From positions 186,001-250,000 of the forward strand of contig NZ_AXVM01000006.1 in NCBI RefSeq assembly GCF_000484635.1: DNA of 64,000 nucleotides. Reading direction: 5' to 3'. Under the pieces are notes generated by a model. That model saw only the letters and a program-made list of their open reading frames with translations, had not been told where the DNA came from and made no database searches. Below, piece by piece: positions 26,049-35,784 of this stretch. The position numbers and the translations under genes are program-made. How positions within the stretch are numbered: the first letter of the stretch is position 1; each line of letters opens with the position of its first letter. The DNA comes from Comamonas badia DSM 17552 (GTDB lineage: Bacteria; Pseudomonadota; Gammaproteobacteria; Burkholderiales; Burkholderiaceae_C).

Positions 26049-27650
26049 TCAGTGGCGGAAATGGCGTACTCCCGTGAACACCATGGCCACGCCGCGCTCG
26101 TTGGCTGCGTCTATCACTTCCTGGTCCCGCATCGAGCCGCCGGGCTGCGCCACGCAGCTCGCGCCGTGATCCACCACCACATCCAGGCCATCGCGGAAGG
26201 GGAAGAAGGCGTCGCTGGCGACCACCGTGTCCTTGAGCGACAGGCCCGCGGCCTCGGCCTTGATGCTGGCGATGCGCGCGGAATCGAGCCGGCTCATCTG
26301 GCCCGCGCCCACGCCCATGGTCATCCCGCCCTTGCAGAACACGATGGCGTTGCTCTTGACGTATTTGGCGACTTTCCAGGCAAACATCAGGTCCTGGATC
26401 TGCTCCTGCGTCGGCTGGCGCGTGGTGACGACCTTGAGATCGGCGAGCTGCAGCTCGTGGTTGTCCGCGGTCTGCAGCAGCAGGCCCGAGCCCACGCGCT
26501 TGGCGTCCACGGCGTTGCGCCCCTGCGTCCAGGCCGTGTCGCCGCCGGGCGGCAGCGCGATCTTCACCAGGCGCACGTTGGCCTTGGCCTTGAACACCGC
26601 CAGCGCCTCGGCCGTGAAGTCCGGGGCCATCAGCACCTCGACGAACTGCTTGGCCACCTGCTCGGCCGCCGCGCCGTCCACGGGGCGGTTGAAGGCGATG
26701 ATGCCGCCGAAGGCGCTGGTGGGGTCGGCCTGGAAGGCCTTGGCATAGGCCTCGCGCGCACTCGTGCCCACGGCCACGCCGCAGGGGTTGGCGTGCTTGA
26801 CGATGACGCAGGCGGGCAGCTTGAAGCTCTTGACGCATTCCCAGGCGGCATCGGCATCGGCGATGTTGTTGTAGGAGAGTTCCTTGCCCTGCAACTGCTC
26901 GCCGGTGACGATGGCGCCAGGCGCCGGGTACAGGTCGCGGTACAGCGCCGCGCTCTGGTGGCTGTTCTCGCCGTAGCGCAGATCCTGCACCTTGGTGAAG
27001 ATGCCGTTGCTCTGGGCAGCGAAGCGCGCGCGCTGCGGCACGTAGCTCTCGGAGAGCTTTTCCGGCTCGAATTCAACCGACGAGAGGTAATCGCTGATCG
27101 CCCCGGCGTACTGCGCGATGCGGTTGAACGCGGCCACCGAGAGCTTGAAGCGCAGCGCATCCGAGAGCTTGCCTTGCGCTTTCAGCTCGGCCAGCACATC
27201 AGCGTACTGGCCCGCGTCGGTCACCACGCCCACGTCCTTCCAGTTCTTGGCCGCGCTGCGCACCATGGCGGGGCCGCCGATGTCGATGTTCTCGATGGCA
27301 TCCGCCAGCGTGCAGCCCGCCTTGGCCACCGTGGCTTCAAACGGGTAGAGGTTCACGACCAGCAGATCAATCGTATTGATGCCGTGCGCCTGGATTGCCG
27401 CCATGTGCTCGGGCAGATCGCGGCGCGCCAGCAGCCCGGCATGCACCTTGGGGTGCAGGGTTTTCACGCGGCCGTCCAGCATCTCGGGGAAACCCGTCAC
27501 CTCGGCCACCTCGGTGACCGGCAGGCCCTCGGCCGCCAGCAGCTTGGCCGTGCCGCCGGTGGAAACGAGCTTCACCCCCAGCGCGTGCAGCGCCTTGGCA
27601 AAGTCCACGATGCCGCTCTTGTCCGAGACGGAAATCAACGCAGTCGTCAC
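26049..27650 (-). CDS. purH: Bifunctional AICAR transformylase/IMP cyclohydrolase
   Basis: This ~533-residue enzyme catalyses the last two steps of IMP synthesis. The N-terminal MGS-like cyclohydrolase domain begins [20 protein letters not shown] and has [10 protein letters not shown] and [15 protein letters not shown]. The C-terminal transformylase has [25 protein letters not shown] and [16 protein letters not shown], with the catalytic Lys-His pair in KHANPCG. The start is taken as GTG 27650, eight bases after GGGAG; a TTG two codons upstream is too close to the ribosome site. Just upstream lie two repeat elements. Confidence 0.95.
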   Translation of the reverse strand: MTTALISVSDKSGIVDFAKALHALGVKLVSTGGTAKLLAAEGLPVTEVAEVTGFPEMLDGRVKTLHPKVHAGLLARRDLPEHMAAIQAHGINTIDLLVVNLYPFEATVAKAGCTLADAIENIDIGGPAMVRSAAKNWKDVGVVTDAGQYADVLAELKAQGKLSDALRFKLSVAAFNRIAQYAGAISDYLSSVEFEPEKLSESYVPQRARFAAQSNGIFTKVQDLRYGENSHQSAALYRDLYPAPGAIVTGEQLQGKELSYNNIADADAAWECVKSFKLPACVIVKHANPCGVAVGTSAREAYAKAFQADPTSAFGGIIAFNRPVDGAAAEQVAKQFVEVLMAPDFTAEALAVFKAKANVRLVKIALPPGGDTAWTQGRNAVDAKRVGSGLLLQTADNHELQLADLKVVTTRQPTQEQIQDLMFAWKVAKYVKSNAIVFCKGGMTMGVGAGQMSRLDSARIASIKAEAAGLSLKDTVVASDAFFPFRDGLDVVVDHGASCVAQPGGSMRDQEVIDAANERGVAMVFTGVRHFRH

Positions 27651-27659
27651 TTTCAATAC

Positions 27660-27722
27660 TCCCGATTTTCAAAACAAAATCCGGCTCCATCGCTTATCCA
27701 TCAAGCGTTGGCAGCTATCAAA
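27660..27722 (-). repeat. GATAGCTGC palindromic repeat upstream of purH
   Basis: On the minus strand TTGATAGCTGCCAACGCTTG, then ATGGATAAGCGATGGAGCCGG and the tail ATTTTGTTTTGAAAATC. The arms AACGCTTG and TAAGCGAT form the hairpin. The tail runs right up to the purH ribosome site, so it is part of the purH leader. Confidence 0.85.
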
Positions 27723-27730
27723 CTATTCAA

Positions 27731-27843
27731 CTCCCTCCCCCTCCGGGGGAGGGTTGGGGTGGGGGCCAACCGCGCACCTGAACCAACTCTTTGGTCTGCG
27801 AAACCAGGCCCCCATCCCTGCCTTCCCCCAGAGGGGGAAGGAG
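27731..27843. repeat. Two-armed GC-rich repeat (CTCCC...GGGTTGGGGTGGGGG / CCCCCATCCCTGCC...)
   Basis: The left arm (27731-27765) contains CCCCCTCCGGGGGAGGG, then TTGGGGTGGGGG. The right arm (27809-27843) starts CCCCCATCCCTGCCTTCCC and ends GAGGGGGAAGGAG. The arms are partly complementary and separated by a 43-base unrelated spacer. Each arm is also itself palindromic. The same two-armed layout recurs at 41922-42112 and, in frame, within purL at 45981-46075. Confidence 0.85.
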
Positions 27844-27880
27844 CCCGAGACACATCGCCCATCAGGTCAGCAAAAGGCAT

Positions 27881-28120
27881 TCACAGCAGGCGATGTTCGC
27901 CCAGCTTCTTGCGCAGTGTGTTGCGGTTCAGGCCCAGCCACTCGGCCGCGCGCGACTGGTTGTGGCCCGCGTGGTGCATCACCACTTCCAGCAGCGGCTT
28001 TTCCACCAGGCGCAGCAGCATGTCGTACATGTCCTCGGGCGCTTCGCCGCCCAGGTCTTCGAAGTAGCGCAGCAGGCTTTCGCGCACGCAGCTTTCGATG
28101 TTGGTGTTGGCGGGGCTCAT
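27881..28120 (-). CDS. fis: Fis family DNA-binding protein
   Basis: This 79-residue nucleoid-associated/regulatory protein has the Fis core. The C-terminal helix-turn-helix NQSRAAEWLGLNRNTLRKKL is nearly identical to the family pattern, preceded by LLRYFEDLGG and the LEVVMHHAGH helix. It is shorter than E. coli Fis (98 residues), as is usual in betaproteobacteria. It overlaps dusB by four bases (ATGA), the conserved dusB-fis operon of proteobacteria. Growth-rate control of that operon is known in enteric bacteria; nothing specific can be seen here. Confidence 0.94.
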   Translation of the reverse strand: MSPANTNIESCVRESLLRYFEDLGGEAPEDMYDMLLRLVEKPLLEVVMHHAGHNQSRAAEWLGLNRNTLRKKLGEHRLL

Positions 28121-29178
28121 GCGTGCACGTCCTCCGCGCTCTCGTTGGTCGTCAATTCGCTTGCTTCGCCCGCTTGCGGCAGGCGCTCCATCTGCTGCTC
28201 CAGCAGCTCGAAATAGGCGCGCACGGCCGCCCACTGCGTGGCACTGTCCTGCACGGTGTTGATGTGGCGGCGCAGCGCGTCGCCGCCGGGAAGCTGGTGC
28301 ACATACCAGGCAATGTGCTTGCGCGCGCTGCGCACGCCGGTCGATTCGCCGTAGAGGCTGTAATGCTCCTCCAGGTGCGCGAGCAGCAGGCGCTTGACCT
28401 CGGCCACCAGCGGCGGCGCGAGTTCTTCGCCAGTATCCAGGTAATGCACCACCTCGCGAAAAATCCACGGCCTGCCCTGGGCTGCGCGGCCGATCATCAG
28501 CGCATCGGCACCGGTGGCGGCCAGCACCGCCTGCGCCTTGCGCGGGCCGGTGATGTCGCCATTGGCCACCACGGGAATGCGCACCGCCTGCTTGACCGCG
28601 GCAATCGTTGCGTATTCCGCCTCGCCCCGGTAACCCTGCTCGCGCGTGCGGCCGTGCACCGTCAGCATCTGGATGCCCGCGCCTTCAAACTGGCGCGCAA
28701 GCTGCACCGCATTCCTGTGCGCATCGCACCAGCCGGTGCGCATCTTGAGCGTGACGGGCACGCCACGCGGCGCGCACACCGCAACCACCGCCTCGGCAAT
28801 CTCCAGCGCCAGCGCCTCGTTCTGCATCAGCGCCGAACCGGCCCACTTGTTGCACACCTTCTTGGCCGGGCACCCCATGTTGATGTCCATGAGCTGCGCG
28901 CCACGATCCATGTTGTAGGCCGCCGCCTCGGCCATCATGGCCGCATCGGTGCCCGCAATCTGCACCGCGATGGTGCCGGGCTCGCCCTCGTGGTTGGCGC
29001 GGCGCGAGGTCTTGAGGCTGTCCCACAGATCCTTGCGCGAGGTCACCATCTCGCTCACCGCATGGCCCGCACCGAGCTCGCGGCACAGGCGCCGGAAGGG
29101 CCGGTCCGTCACCCCCGCCATGGGCGCGACAAAAACGCGGTTCGGGAAGGTGACGGGGCCGAGGGTGAGCGGGTTCAT
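28117..29178 (-). CDS. dusB: tRNA-dihydrouridine synthase B
   Basis: This 353-residue FMN enzyme reduces a uridine in the tRNA D-loop. Landmarks are VFVAPMAGVTDRPFRRLC at the N-terminus, DINMGCPAKKVCNKWAGSAL with the catalytic cysteine, VTLKMRTGW, TVHGRTREQGY and VVANGDI. The C-terminal helical RNA-binding part is present. The start at 29178 (MNPLTLGPVTFPNRVF) matches the family N-terminus; upstream in-frame residues look non-coding. It is the first gene of the dusB-fis operon, divergent from the YqaA-like gene with a 100-base gap. Confidence 0.95.
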   Translation of the reverse strand: MNPLTLGPVTFPNRVFVAPMAGVTDRPFRRLCRELGAGHAVSEMVTSRKDLWDSLKTSRRANHEGEPGTIAVQIAGTDAAMMAEAAAYNMDRGAQLMDINMGCPAKKVCNKWAGSALMQNEALALEIAEAVVAVCAPRGVPVTLKMRTGWCDAHRNAVQLARQFEGAGIQMLTVHGRTREQGYRGEAEYATIAAVKQAVRIPVVANGDITGPRKAQAVLAATGADALMIGRAAQGRPWIFREVVHYLDTGEELAPPLVAEVKRLLLAHLEEHYSLYGESTGVRSARKHIAWYVHQLPGGDALRRHINTVQDSATQWAAVRAYFELLEQQMERLPQAGEASELTTNESAEDVHA

Positions 29179-29278
29179 GGGGGCGCGGCAGGCAGGGTGA
29201 GTGGCCTGCGAAGGGGGTGATTGTAGTTGCCTGTTTTTTGGGCAACCCCGCGACCATCCCACCTACACTTCCAGCCCC

Positions 29279-29758
29279 ATGGAACCCTGGATGCTCGCCC
29301 TCGCCCACTGGCTTGCGCTGCCGCACAACGGCCTGGCCACGGTGTTCCTGATCGCGCTGCTTTCCGCCACGCTGCTGCCGCTGGGGTCGGAGCCTGCGGT
29401 GTTTGCGCTGGTGCAGATCAACCCGCAGCTGTTCTGGCCCGCGATCCTCGTGGCGACGGCGGGCAACACCGCGGGCGGCGCGATTTCCTGGTGGATGGGC
29501 CTGGGCACGCACGAGGCGGTGGAGCACTGGCGCGGCAAGCGCAGCGAGGGCAAGGCGCTGGCCTGGCTCAAGCGCTTTGGGCCGCGCGCCTGCCTGCTCA
29601 GCTGGCTGCCCGTGGTGGGCGATCCGCTGTGCGCCGTGGCCGGCTGGCTGCGCCTGCCGTTCTGGCCCTGCGTGGCCTATATGGCTGTGGGCAAATTCGC
29701 ACGCTATCTGGTGATGACCGCGGGCCTCATCTACCTCTGGCCGCGGGTCGGCATCTGA
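29279..29758 (+). CDS. yqaA: YqaA/DedA-type small membrane protein
   Basis: This 159-residue protein is of the SNARE-associated/VTT (DedA) superfamily, YqaA branch. It has several hydrophobic segments, with the family features SATLLPLGSEPAVFAL near residues 28-43, GNTAGGAISWWMG and RFGPRACLLSWLPVVGDPL, the last being the conserved G.....S..P..GD motif. Members are inner-membrane proteins; some relatives flip or organise phospholipids, but the role of YqaA is unknown. It stands between dusB (divergent) and the sulfate cluster, with a GC-rich inverted repeat just after its stop. Confidence 0.88.
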   Translation: MEPWMLALAHWLALPHNGLATVFLIALLSATLLPLGSEPAVFALVQINPQLFWPAILVATAGNTAGGAISWWMGLGTHEAVEHWRGKRSEGKALAWLKRFGPRACLLSWLPVVGDPLCAVAGWLRLPFWPCVAYMAVGKFARYLVMTAGLIYLWPRVGI

Positions 29759-29801
29759 TGCCAGGCCGCGCCGGGTGGCGCGCTTACGCATATTGCGGCT
29801 T

Positions 29802-29870
29802 TTTCTAAGGCCGACGGCGCATATGGTTCAAGCAAACATGTTGTTGGTTTTGCAGGCGGCGCTTTCTAAG
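29802..29870 (+). promoter_or_regulatory. Leader of the sulfate operon with two TTTCTAAG direct repeats
   Basis: The 143 bases before sbp contain two copies of TTTCTAAG (29802-29809 and 29863-29870), 61 bases apart and each preceded by GCGGC plus a short T-rich run. They flank an AT-richer stretch that could contain a promoter. Sulfate genes are usually activated by CysB/Cbl-type regulators that bind upstream; whether these repeats are such sites is a guess. Confidence 0.3.
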
Positions 29871-29901
29871 CTCACGGACCTTCACCACAGCCCCTCCGTG
29901 C

Positions 29902-30882
29902 ATGCTGCGTCGCCACTGGCTTACCCTGCCCCTCGCCCTCGCGCCCTTCGCCAAGGCGCTGGCGGGTGAGCGCACGCTGCTCAACGCCGCGTACGACGCG
30001 ACGCGGGAGTTTTACGCGGACTACAACGCGCTGTTTGTACGCCAGTGGCAGGAGCGGACGGGCGAGCCGCTTGCCATCCTCCAGTCGCACGGCGGCTCGG
30101 GCGCGCAGGCGCGTGCGGTGCTCGATGGCCTGCGCGCCGATGTGGTGTCGCTGGCGCTGGCGCCCGATGTGGACCGGCTGGCACGGCAAGGTCTGGTGGA
30201 TGGCCGCTGGCGCGAGGCGCTGCCGCAGCAGGCCTGCCCCATGGCGTCGACCATCGTGTTTCTGGTGCGCAAGGGCAATCCGCACGGGATTCGCGGGTGG
30301 GACGATCTGCTGCTGCCCGGCCTGACGCTGATCACGCCCAACCCCAAAATTTCCGGCGGTGCGCGCTGGAACTGGTTTGCCGCCTGGGGCCATGCGCTGC
30401 GCACCGGTGGCAGCGAGCGGGCGGCGCAGGGTTTCATGCGCCAGCTTTTTGCGCGTGTGCCGGTGCTTGACACGGGCGCGCGCTCGGCGGCGATGAGCTT
30501 CATCGTGCGTGGCATGGGCGATGTGCTGCTGGCGTGGGAGAGCGAGGCGCATCTGGCGCTGCAGGTGTTTGGCGATCAGGCGATAGAAGTGGTCACGCCG
30601 CCGGACAGCATTCTGGCCACCTTGCCCGTGGCGCAGGTGCAGCAGGTGACCGAGCGGCGCGGCACGGGGCAGATCGCCCGTGCCTATCTTGAAGCCCTCT
30701 ACCAACCCAAGGCGCAGCAGCTCGCGGCACGCCACTACTTTCGCACTGTGCAGCAATCCGGCACGGGGCTGCCGCAGCTTGCCACTTTCACGCTGGAAGA
30801 CGTGGCGGGCGACTGGGCCAGCGCACAACAGCGGCACTTTGCCGAGGGCGGCGTGTTCGATCAGATCTGGCGGGCAGCATGA
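29902..30882 (+). CDS. sbp: Sulfate ABC transporter periplasmic binding protein
   Basis: This 326-residue binding protein delivers sulfate/thiosulfate to CysTWA. A short signal peptide (MLRRHWLTLPLALAPFAKALA) precedes TLLNAAYDATREFYADYN, a near-exact Sbp/CysP N-terminus. Further marks are QSHGGSGAQARAVLDGLRAD, LVRKGNPHGIRGWDDL, TPNPKISGGARWNW and VFDQIWRAA near the end. It is the first gene of a ten-gene plus-strand run. Its TGA overlaps the cysT start (ATGA). Sulfate is the expected main substrate; thiosulfate specificity cannot be separated by eye. Confidence 0.94.
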   Translation: MLRRHWLTLPLALAPFAKALAGERTLLNAAYDATREFYADYNALFVRQWQERTGEPLAILQSHGGSGAQARAVLDGLRADVVSLALAPDVDRLARQGLVDGRWREALPQQACPMASTIVFLVRKGNPHGIRGWDDLLLPGLTLITPNPKISGGARWNWFAAWGHALRTGGSERAAQGFMRQLFARVPVLDTGARSAAMSFIVRGMGDVLLAWESEAHLALQVFGDQAIEVVTPPDSILATLPVAQVQQVTERRGTGQIARAYLEALYQPKAQQLAARHYFRTVQQSGTGLPQLATFTLEDVAGDWASAQQRHFAEGGVFDQIWRAA

Positions 30883-31757
30883 CCATGGCCGCGCTTGCCC
30901 TGCCCCGCTTGATGCGATTCACCCGCCGCGCGCCCGCCGTGCTGCCGGGGCGTGCGCTGACGCTGGGGCTCACCATCACCTGGCTCAGCCTCGTGGTGCT
31001 GCTGCCGCTGGCGGCCGTGGTGCTGAATGCGGCCAGCCCCGGCTGGGAGGCGTTCCGGCACAGCATTTCCAGCCCGCGGGTGCTGGCGTCCATCCGCCTC
31101 TCGTTTGGCAGCGCACTGCTGGCGGCGCTGGTGAATCTGGTCTTTGGCGGGCTCACGGCCTGGGTGCTGGTGCGCTATCCCTTCCCCGGCAAGAAGCTGA
31201 TTGACGCGCTGGTGGACCTACCCTTTGCGCTGCCCACCGCCGTGGCGGGCATTGCACTGGCCACGCTGTACGCGCCGCAGGGCTGGCTGGGGCGCTGGCT
31301 CGCGCCGCTGGGCCTGCAGATTGCCTTTGCGCCTGCGGGCATCGTCGTGGCGCTGATCTTCATCGGCCTGCCCTTCGTGGTGCGCACGGTGCAGCCGGTG
31401 CTCGAAGACCTTGCGCCCGAATACGAAGAGGCCGCGCGCAGCCTGGGTGCCAGCCGTGCGCAGGTGGTCTGGCATGTGGTGCTGCCCGCGCTGCTGCCCG
31501 CGCTGCTCACCGGCTTTGCGCTGGCGTTTGCGCGGGCGGCGGGCGAATACGGCTCGGTGATTTTCATCGCGGGCAACATGCCCATGGTGTCGGAGATCGC
31601 GCCGCTGCTCATCGTCACACGCCTGGAGCAGTACGACGTGGCCGGTGCCACAGCGATTGCCGTGGCCATGCTGGCGATCTCGTTCACGCTGCTGCTGGCG
31701 ATCAATCTGCTGCAGGGCGCAAGCCGCACGCACGCGCTGGGCCGGAGGGCGGCATGA
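30879..31757 (+). CDS. cysT: Sulfate/thiosulfate ABC transporter permease
   Basis: This 292-residue inner-membrane permease (CysT/CysU) has six or more helices and the ABC-docking loop [23 protein letters not shown]. The segment [23 protein letters not shown], with [13 protein letters not shown], is typical of CysT. Four-base overlaps (ATGA) join it to sbp upstream and cysW downstream, showing tight translational coupling. It forms a heterodimer with CysW. Confidence 0.94.
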   Translation: MTMAALALPRLMRFTRRAPAVLPGRALTLGLTITWLSLVVLLPLAAVVLNAASPGWEAFRHSISSPRVLASIRLSFGSALLAALVNLVFGGLTAWVLVRYPFPGKKLIDALVDLPFALPTAVAGIALATLYAPQGWLGRWLAPLGLQIAFAPAGIVVALIFIGLPFVVRTVQPVLEDLAPEYEEAARSLGASRAQVVWHVVLPALLPALLTGFALAFARAAGEYGSVIFIAGNMPMVSEIAPLLIVTRLEQYDVAGATAIAVAMLAISFTLLLAINLLQGASRTHALGRRAA

Positions 31758-32590
31758 ACCGGCGGGGCATCTGGCTGCGCCGGGGGCTGATTGCGCTCAG
31801 CCTCGGCTTTCTGGTGGTCTTTCTGCTGCTGCCGCTGGCCGCCGTCTTTTGCGAGGCGCTGGCCAAGGGCTGGGCTGCCAGCCTGGCCGCCATCACCGAG
31901 CCCGATGCACTCTCCGCCATCCGCCTCACGCTCACCGCCAGCCTGATCGCGGTGCCGCTCAACCTCGTGCTCGGCATCTGCGCGGCATGGGCGATTGCGC
32001 GTTTTGACTTCCCCGGCAAGGGGCTGCTCACCACGCTGATCGACCTGCCGTTTTCCGTCTCGCCGGTGATCGCGGGCCTGGCCTGGGTGCTGCTGTTTGG
32101 CAGCGCGGGCTGGTTCGGCGCATGGCTGGACGAACACGATCTGCAGATTCTGTTTGCCGTGCCTGGCATCGTGCTGGCCACGGTGTTCGTCACCTTCCCC
32201 TACGTGGCGCGCGAGCTGATCGCGCTGATGCAGTCGCAGGGCAGCGAGGAGGAAGAAGCCGCCGTCGTGCTGGGCGCCAGCGGCTGGCGCGTGTTCTGGC
32301 ATGTGACGCTGCCCAACATCCGCTGGGGGCTGTTCTACGGCGTGGTGCTGTGCAATGCGCGGGCCATGGGCGAGTTTGGCGCGGTCTCCATCGTCTCGGG
32401 CCATATCCGGGGGCTGACCAACACGCTGCCGCTGCACGTGGAAATTCTCTACAACGAATACAACGGCGCAGCCGCCTTCTCGGTGGCCGCGCTGCTGGCG
32501 CTGCTGGCGCTGGCCACGCTGGCGCTCAAAACCCTGGCCGAATGGCGCTTGCGCGCACAGGCCACGCTGCTGCAAAAGGAATTGGCATGA
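31754..32590 (+). CDS. cysW: Sulfate/thiosulfate ABC transporter permease
   Basis: This 278-residue permease is the partner of CysT. Visible are [21 protein letters not shown], the docking loop [23 protein letters not shown], and [20 protein letters not shown], the conserved CysW C-terminal stretch. Four-base overlaps join it to cysT and to cysA. Its length and helix pattern are normal. Confidence 0.94.
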   Translation: MNRRGIWLRRGLIALSLGFLVVFLLLPLAAVFCEALAKGWAASLAAITEPDALSAIRLTLTASLIAVPLNLVLGICAAWAIARFDFPGKGLLTTLIDLPFSVSPVIAGLAWVLLFGSAGWFGAWLDEHDLQILFAVPGIVLATVFVTFPYVARELIALMQSQGSEEEEAAVVLGASGWRVFWHVTLPNIRWGLFYGVVLCNARAMGEFGAVSIVSGHIRGLTNTLPLHVEILYNEYNGAAAFSVAALLALLALATLALKTLAEWRLRAQATLLQKELA

Positions 32591-33669
32591 GCATGGAAGT
32601 GCGCTCCATCCACAAACGCTTCGGCAGCTTCGCGGCGCTGAACGATGTGTCCCTTACCTTCCCTGATGGGCACCTCACCGCCCTGCTCGGCCCCTCGGGC
32701 TGCGGCAAGACCACGCTGCTGCGCATCATCGCCGGGCTGGAGCAGCCCGACAGCGGCCAGGTGCTGCTGGGCGGCGAAGACGCCTCGCACGCCGATGTGC
32801 GCGAGCGCCAGGTGGGCTTCGTGTTCCAGCACTACGCGCTCTTTCGGCACATGACGGTGTTCGACAACGTCGCCTTCGGCCTGCGCATGAAGCCCCCGCG
32901 CGAGCGCCTGAGCGAAGCCGCCATCCGCGCCAAGGTGATGGACCTGCTGCAACTGGTGCAGCTCGATTGGCTGGCCGACCGCCGCCCCGCCGCGCTCTCG
33001 GGCGGGCAGCGCCAGCGCATCGCCTTGGCCCGCGCGTTGGCCGTGGAGCCGCGCGTGCTGCTGCTCGATGAACCCTTTGGCGCATTGGACGCCAAGGTCA
33101 GGAAGGAACTGCGCCGCTGGCTGCGCCACCTGCACGACACGCTGCATGTGACCAGCATCTTCGTCACGCACGACCAGGAAGAGGCGCTGGAAGTGGCGGA
33201 TGAAATCGTCATCATGAACCGTGGCCAGGTAGAGCAGCGCGGCAGCCCGCAGGCGGTGTACGACGAACCGGCCACGGCCTTTGTCTGCGGCTTTCTCGGG
33301 CACATGAATCTGTTTCATGGCCGGGTGCAGGGCGGGCAGTTGCGCTCGGGGAACATGCACTTTGCACTGCCGGGCGGCGACGCATCGCACGATGCACCAG
33401 GCACCGCCTACGTGCGCCCGCACGAGATTCAGATCGAGCCCTGCGCACCGCAATACCGCCCCGCGCACGCCAGCGAATTGCGCGTGAACCTGCTGCGTGC
33501 GCAGGCGCTGGGGCCGCTGGCGCAGCTTGAACTCACACGCGAGGACACGCAGGAAATCATCGAGGTGGTGATGCCCAGCCAGGAGTTCGACCGCCTGCGC
33601 GCGCGCGGCTGCCGGCACTTCATTGCGCGGCCTTCCAGAGCGAGGGTGTTTTTCGGCTCTAACGCTTGA
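32587..33669 (+). CDS. cysA: Sulfate/thiosulfate ABC transporter ATP-binding protein
   Basis: This 360-residue ATPase has Walker [15 protein letters not shown]-loop [17 protein letters not shown], signature LSGGQRQR, Walker [14 protein letters not shown] and switch FVTHDQEEA. It is followed by a C-terminal regulatory domain with AYVRPHEI, as in CysA/MalK-type proteins. The ATG overlaps the cysW stop. The last residues and the TGA (GGCTCTAACGCTTGA) lie inside a reverse-oriented palindromic repeat, so the C-terminal few amino acids are repeat-derived. Confidence 0.94.
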   Translation: MSMEVRSIHKRFGSFAALNDVSLTFPDGHLTALLGPSGCGKTTLLRIIAGLEQPDSGQVLLGGEDASHADVRERQVGFVFQHYALFRHMTVFDNVAFGLRMKPPRERLSEAAIRAKVMDLLQLVQLDWLADRRPAALSGGQRQRIALARALAVEPRVLLLDEPFGALDAKVRKELRRWLRHLHDTLHVTSIFVTHDQEEALEVADEIVIMNRGQVEQRGSPQAVYDEPATAFVCGFLGHMNLFHGRVQGGQLRSGNMHFALPGGDASHDAPGTAYVRPHEIQIEPCAPQYRPAHASELRVNLLRAQALGPLAQLELTREDTQEIIEVVMPSQEFDRLRARGCRHFIARPSRARVFFGSNA

Positions 33670-33700
33670 TGGGCAAGCGCGAGCAGCTAGAAATTTTCTT
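33655..33700 (-). repeat. GATAGCTGC palindromic repeat overlapping the end of cysA
   Basis: On the minus strand TTCTAGCTGCTCGCGCTTGC, then CCATCAAGCGTTAGAGCCGAAAAA. The arms CGCGCTTG and CAAGCGTT form the hairpin. The element supplies the last codons and stop of cysA on the plus strand and separates cysA from cysJ, where the mRNA hairpin could end or stabilise the transporter transcript. Confidence 0.8.
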
Positions 33701-33819
33701 TATTCGATCCACTGCTTAAGTTATGAAAAATCAATTCTTCCCATTGCAGAAGAGCTTGCCTACATTTGTGAAAACGCCTGCATTGCGGGCCTCGTTTGCT
33801 TGACTCAGAGAGGGTTTCC

Positions 33820-35661
33820 ATGACACAGATTGCCGACGTCCTGCCCGACGTGCTGCCGATCTCGCGCGAGAAAGCGCAAACCGCCGCGGACCTGGTGCGG
33901 GGGCTGGACAGCCCGGCGCTGGAATGGCTGGCGGGCTTCATGGCGGGCGCCGCCGCACGCGGGCGCAGCGCCACACCCCACACCGCCACACCGGTGGCCG
34001 CCGCTGCCAACACGGCAGTACAGCAGCAGCTCACCATCGTCTATGGCAGCCAGACGGGCAACGCCAAGCGTGTGGCCGAAAAGCTTGCCGCCGAGGTGAA
34101 ATCCGCGGGCCTGCCGGTGCGCACCGTGCGCGCCGATGCCTACCGCACGAGCGAGCTGAAGAAAGAGAAATTCCTCTACCTCGTGATCAGCACGCACAGC
34201 GAAGGCGACGACGTGGAGCCGCCGGACGACTCACGCGGCTTCTATGAATTTTTGATGGGCAAGCGCGCACCGCAACTGCCCGAGCTCTCCTACAGCGTGC
34301 TGGCGCTGGGCGATTCAAGCTACGTCGATTTCTGCGGCATAGGCCGGCGCATCGACGAGCGCCTGGCCGCGCTGGGTGCCAAGCGCGTGCTGGACCGCGC
34401 CGATGCCGATGTGGACCTGGACTACGTCGTCACGCCCTGGGCCGAAACCGCGCTGCAGCAAGCGCGCAACTTGCTTGCACCACAACAGCAAACGGTCGTT
34501 CCGGCACCCGGTGCCGAAGTGCTCACGCTGCGCCCCACGCATTCCTCGTGGTCGCGTGAACGCCCCTTCCTCGCCGAGGTACTGGTGAACCAGCGCATCG
34601 TGGGGAGCCACAGCGGAAAAGATGTGCGCCACATCGAGCTCTCGCTGGCAGGCAGCGGCCTGCACTACCAGCCCGGAGACGCGCTGGGCGTATGGCCCAC
34701 GCAGGCCCCCGAACTCGTGCACCGCGTGCTGCAACTGCTGCAGCTCGACGGCAGCACGCCCGTGACGCAAGGCAAGGAGACCCTGCCGCTCGCCGAATGG
34801 CTCACGCACCGGCGCGAGCTCACGCTGGTCACGCGCCCCTTCGTCGCTGCGCTGGCCGAGCGCGGTGGCCACGAGGCGCTCAAGGCCTTGCTGCAGCCGG
34901 AAAAAAATGCCGAACTGGCACCGCTGCTCAACCGCCAGCAGCTCATGGACCTGCTGCGCGCCTGGCCCACGGCGTGGGATGCCAACGCCCTGGTGACGGC
35001 CCTGCGCCCGCTCGCGCCGCGCATGTATTCCATCGCCAGCAGCCAGGCCCAGGTGGATGAAGAGGTGCACCTCACGATCGCGCTGGTGCAGTTCGAAAAG
35101 GACGAGGAAACCCGCTGGGGCGCCAGCAGCCACTATTTGTGCAGCGCGCAGGAAGGTGCGCAGGTGCCGGTATTCATCGAGGCCAACGAGCGTTTCCGCC
35201 TGCCCGCCGACGGCGCGCGCGACGTGATCATGGTGGGCCCCGGCACCGGCGTGGCACCCTTTCGCGCCTTCGTGCAGCAGCGCCAGAGCGACGGTGCCAC
35301 GGGCCGCAACTGGCTGTTCTTCGGCAACCCGCACCGCCACAGCGATTTCCTCTACCAGACCGAATGGCTGCAGGCGGCCAAGGACGGCGCGCTCACGCAC
35401 CTGGATGTCGCCTTCTCACGCGATCAGTCCGAAAAAATCTACGTGCAGCAGCGCCTGCGCGAGCAGGGGGCCGAGGTCTGGCAATGGCTGCAGGGCGGCG
35501 CGCACTTCTACGTGTGCGGCGACGCCGAGCGCATGGCGGGCGACGTGCAGCGGGCACTGGCCGACATCGCGGCGGAACATGGCGGCAAGAGCCCCGAAGA
35601 CGCCGCGCAGTGGGTGAAGACCCTGCTGCTGGAAGGCCGCTATGCCCGCGACGTGTACTGA
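33820..35661 (+). CDS. cysJ: Assimilatory sulfite reductase flavoprotein (alpha) subunit
   Basis: This 613-residue diflavin reductase passes electrons from NADPH through FAD and FMN to CysI. An N-terminal flavodoxin domain has TIVYGSQTGNAKRVAEKLA, STHSEGDDVEPP and LALGDSSYVDFC. The FAD domain has PRMYSIASSQ, and the NADPH domain VGPGTGVAPFRAFVQQR with the C-terminal GRYARDVY aromatic end typical of CysJ. The ATG at 33820 is preceded by AGAGAGG. The 150-base gap after cysA carries a repeat and an AT-rich segment that may hold a separate promoter. Many betaproteobacteria lack CysJ and use a ferredoxin-linked enzyme, so its presence here is informative. Confidence 0.95.
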   Translation: MTQIADVLPDVLPISREKAQTAADLVRGLDSPALEWLAGFMAGAAARGRSATPHTATPVAAAANTAVQQQLTIVYGSQTGNAKRVAEKLAAEVKSAGLPVRTVRADAYRTSELKKEKFLYLVISTHSEGDDVEPPDDSRGFYEFLMGKRAPQLPELSYSVLALGDSSYVDFCGIGRRIDERLAALGAKRVLDRADADVDLDYVVTPWAETALQQARNLLAPQQQTVVPAPGAEVLTLRPTHSSWSRERPFLAEVLVNQRIVGSHSGKDVRHIELSLAGSGLHYQPGDALGVWPTQAPELVHRVLQLLQLDGSTPVTQGKETLPLAEWLTHRRELTLVTRPFVAALAERGGHEALKALLQPEKNAELAPLLNRQQLMDLLRAWPTAWDANALVTALRPLAPRMYSIASSQAQVDEEVHLTIALVQFEKDEETRWGASSHYLCSAQEGAQVPVFIEANERFRLPADGARDVIMVGPGTGVAPFRAFVQQRQSDGATGRNWLFFGNPHRHSDFLYQTEWLQAAKDGALTHLDVAFSRDQSEKIYVQQRLREQGAEVWQWLQGGAHFYVCGDAERMAGDVQRALADIAAEHGGKSPEDAAQWVKTLLLEGRYARDVY

Positions 35662-35674
35662 TTGACCGCCCGCG

Positions 35675-35700
35675 CTGTGGGAGCGGCCTCGGCCGCGAAC
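35675..35700. repeat. REP-like sequence between cysJ and cysI
   Basis: CTGTGGGAGCGGCCTCGGCC followed by GCGAAC matches the style of the (TG)TGGGAGCGGNC..GGCCGCGA repetitive extragenic palindromes I know from pseudomonads and xanthomonads. The core GCGGCC-TC-GGCCGC can form a hairpin. Only one copy was seen in the window. Confidence 0.5.
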
Positions 35701-35784
35701 GCCTGCATCCGCCCCATCCGCCCTTTTTTGAACCTGCTCCGCGAAGGCGAAACACGCCCTCGCGAGGAAGCCTGCACCCTTTTC

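Noticed and set aside
29759-29790. Terminator after the YqaA-like gene (GCGCC/GGCGC hairpin)
   Set aside because: The inverted repeat is GC-rich, but no U-tract follows, so I do not call it an intrinsic terminator.
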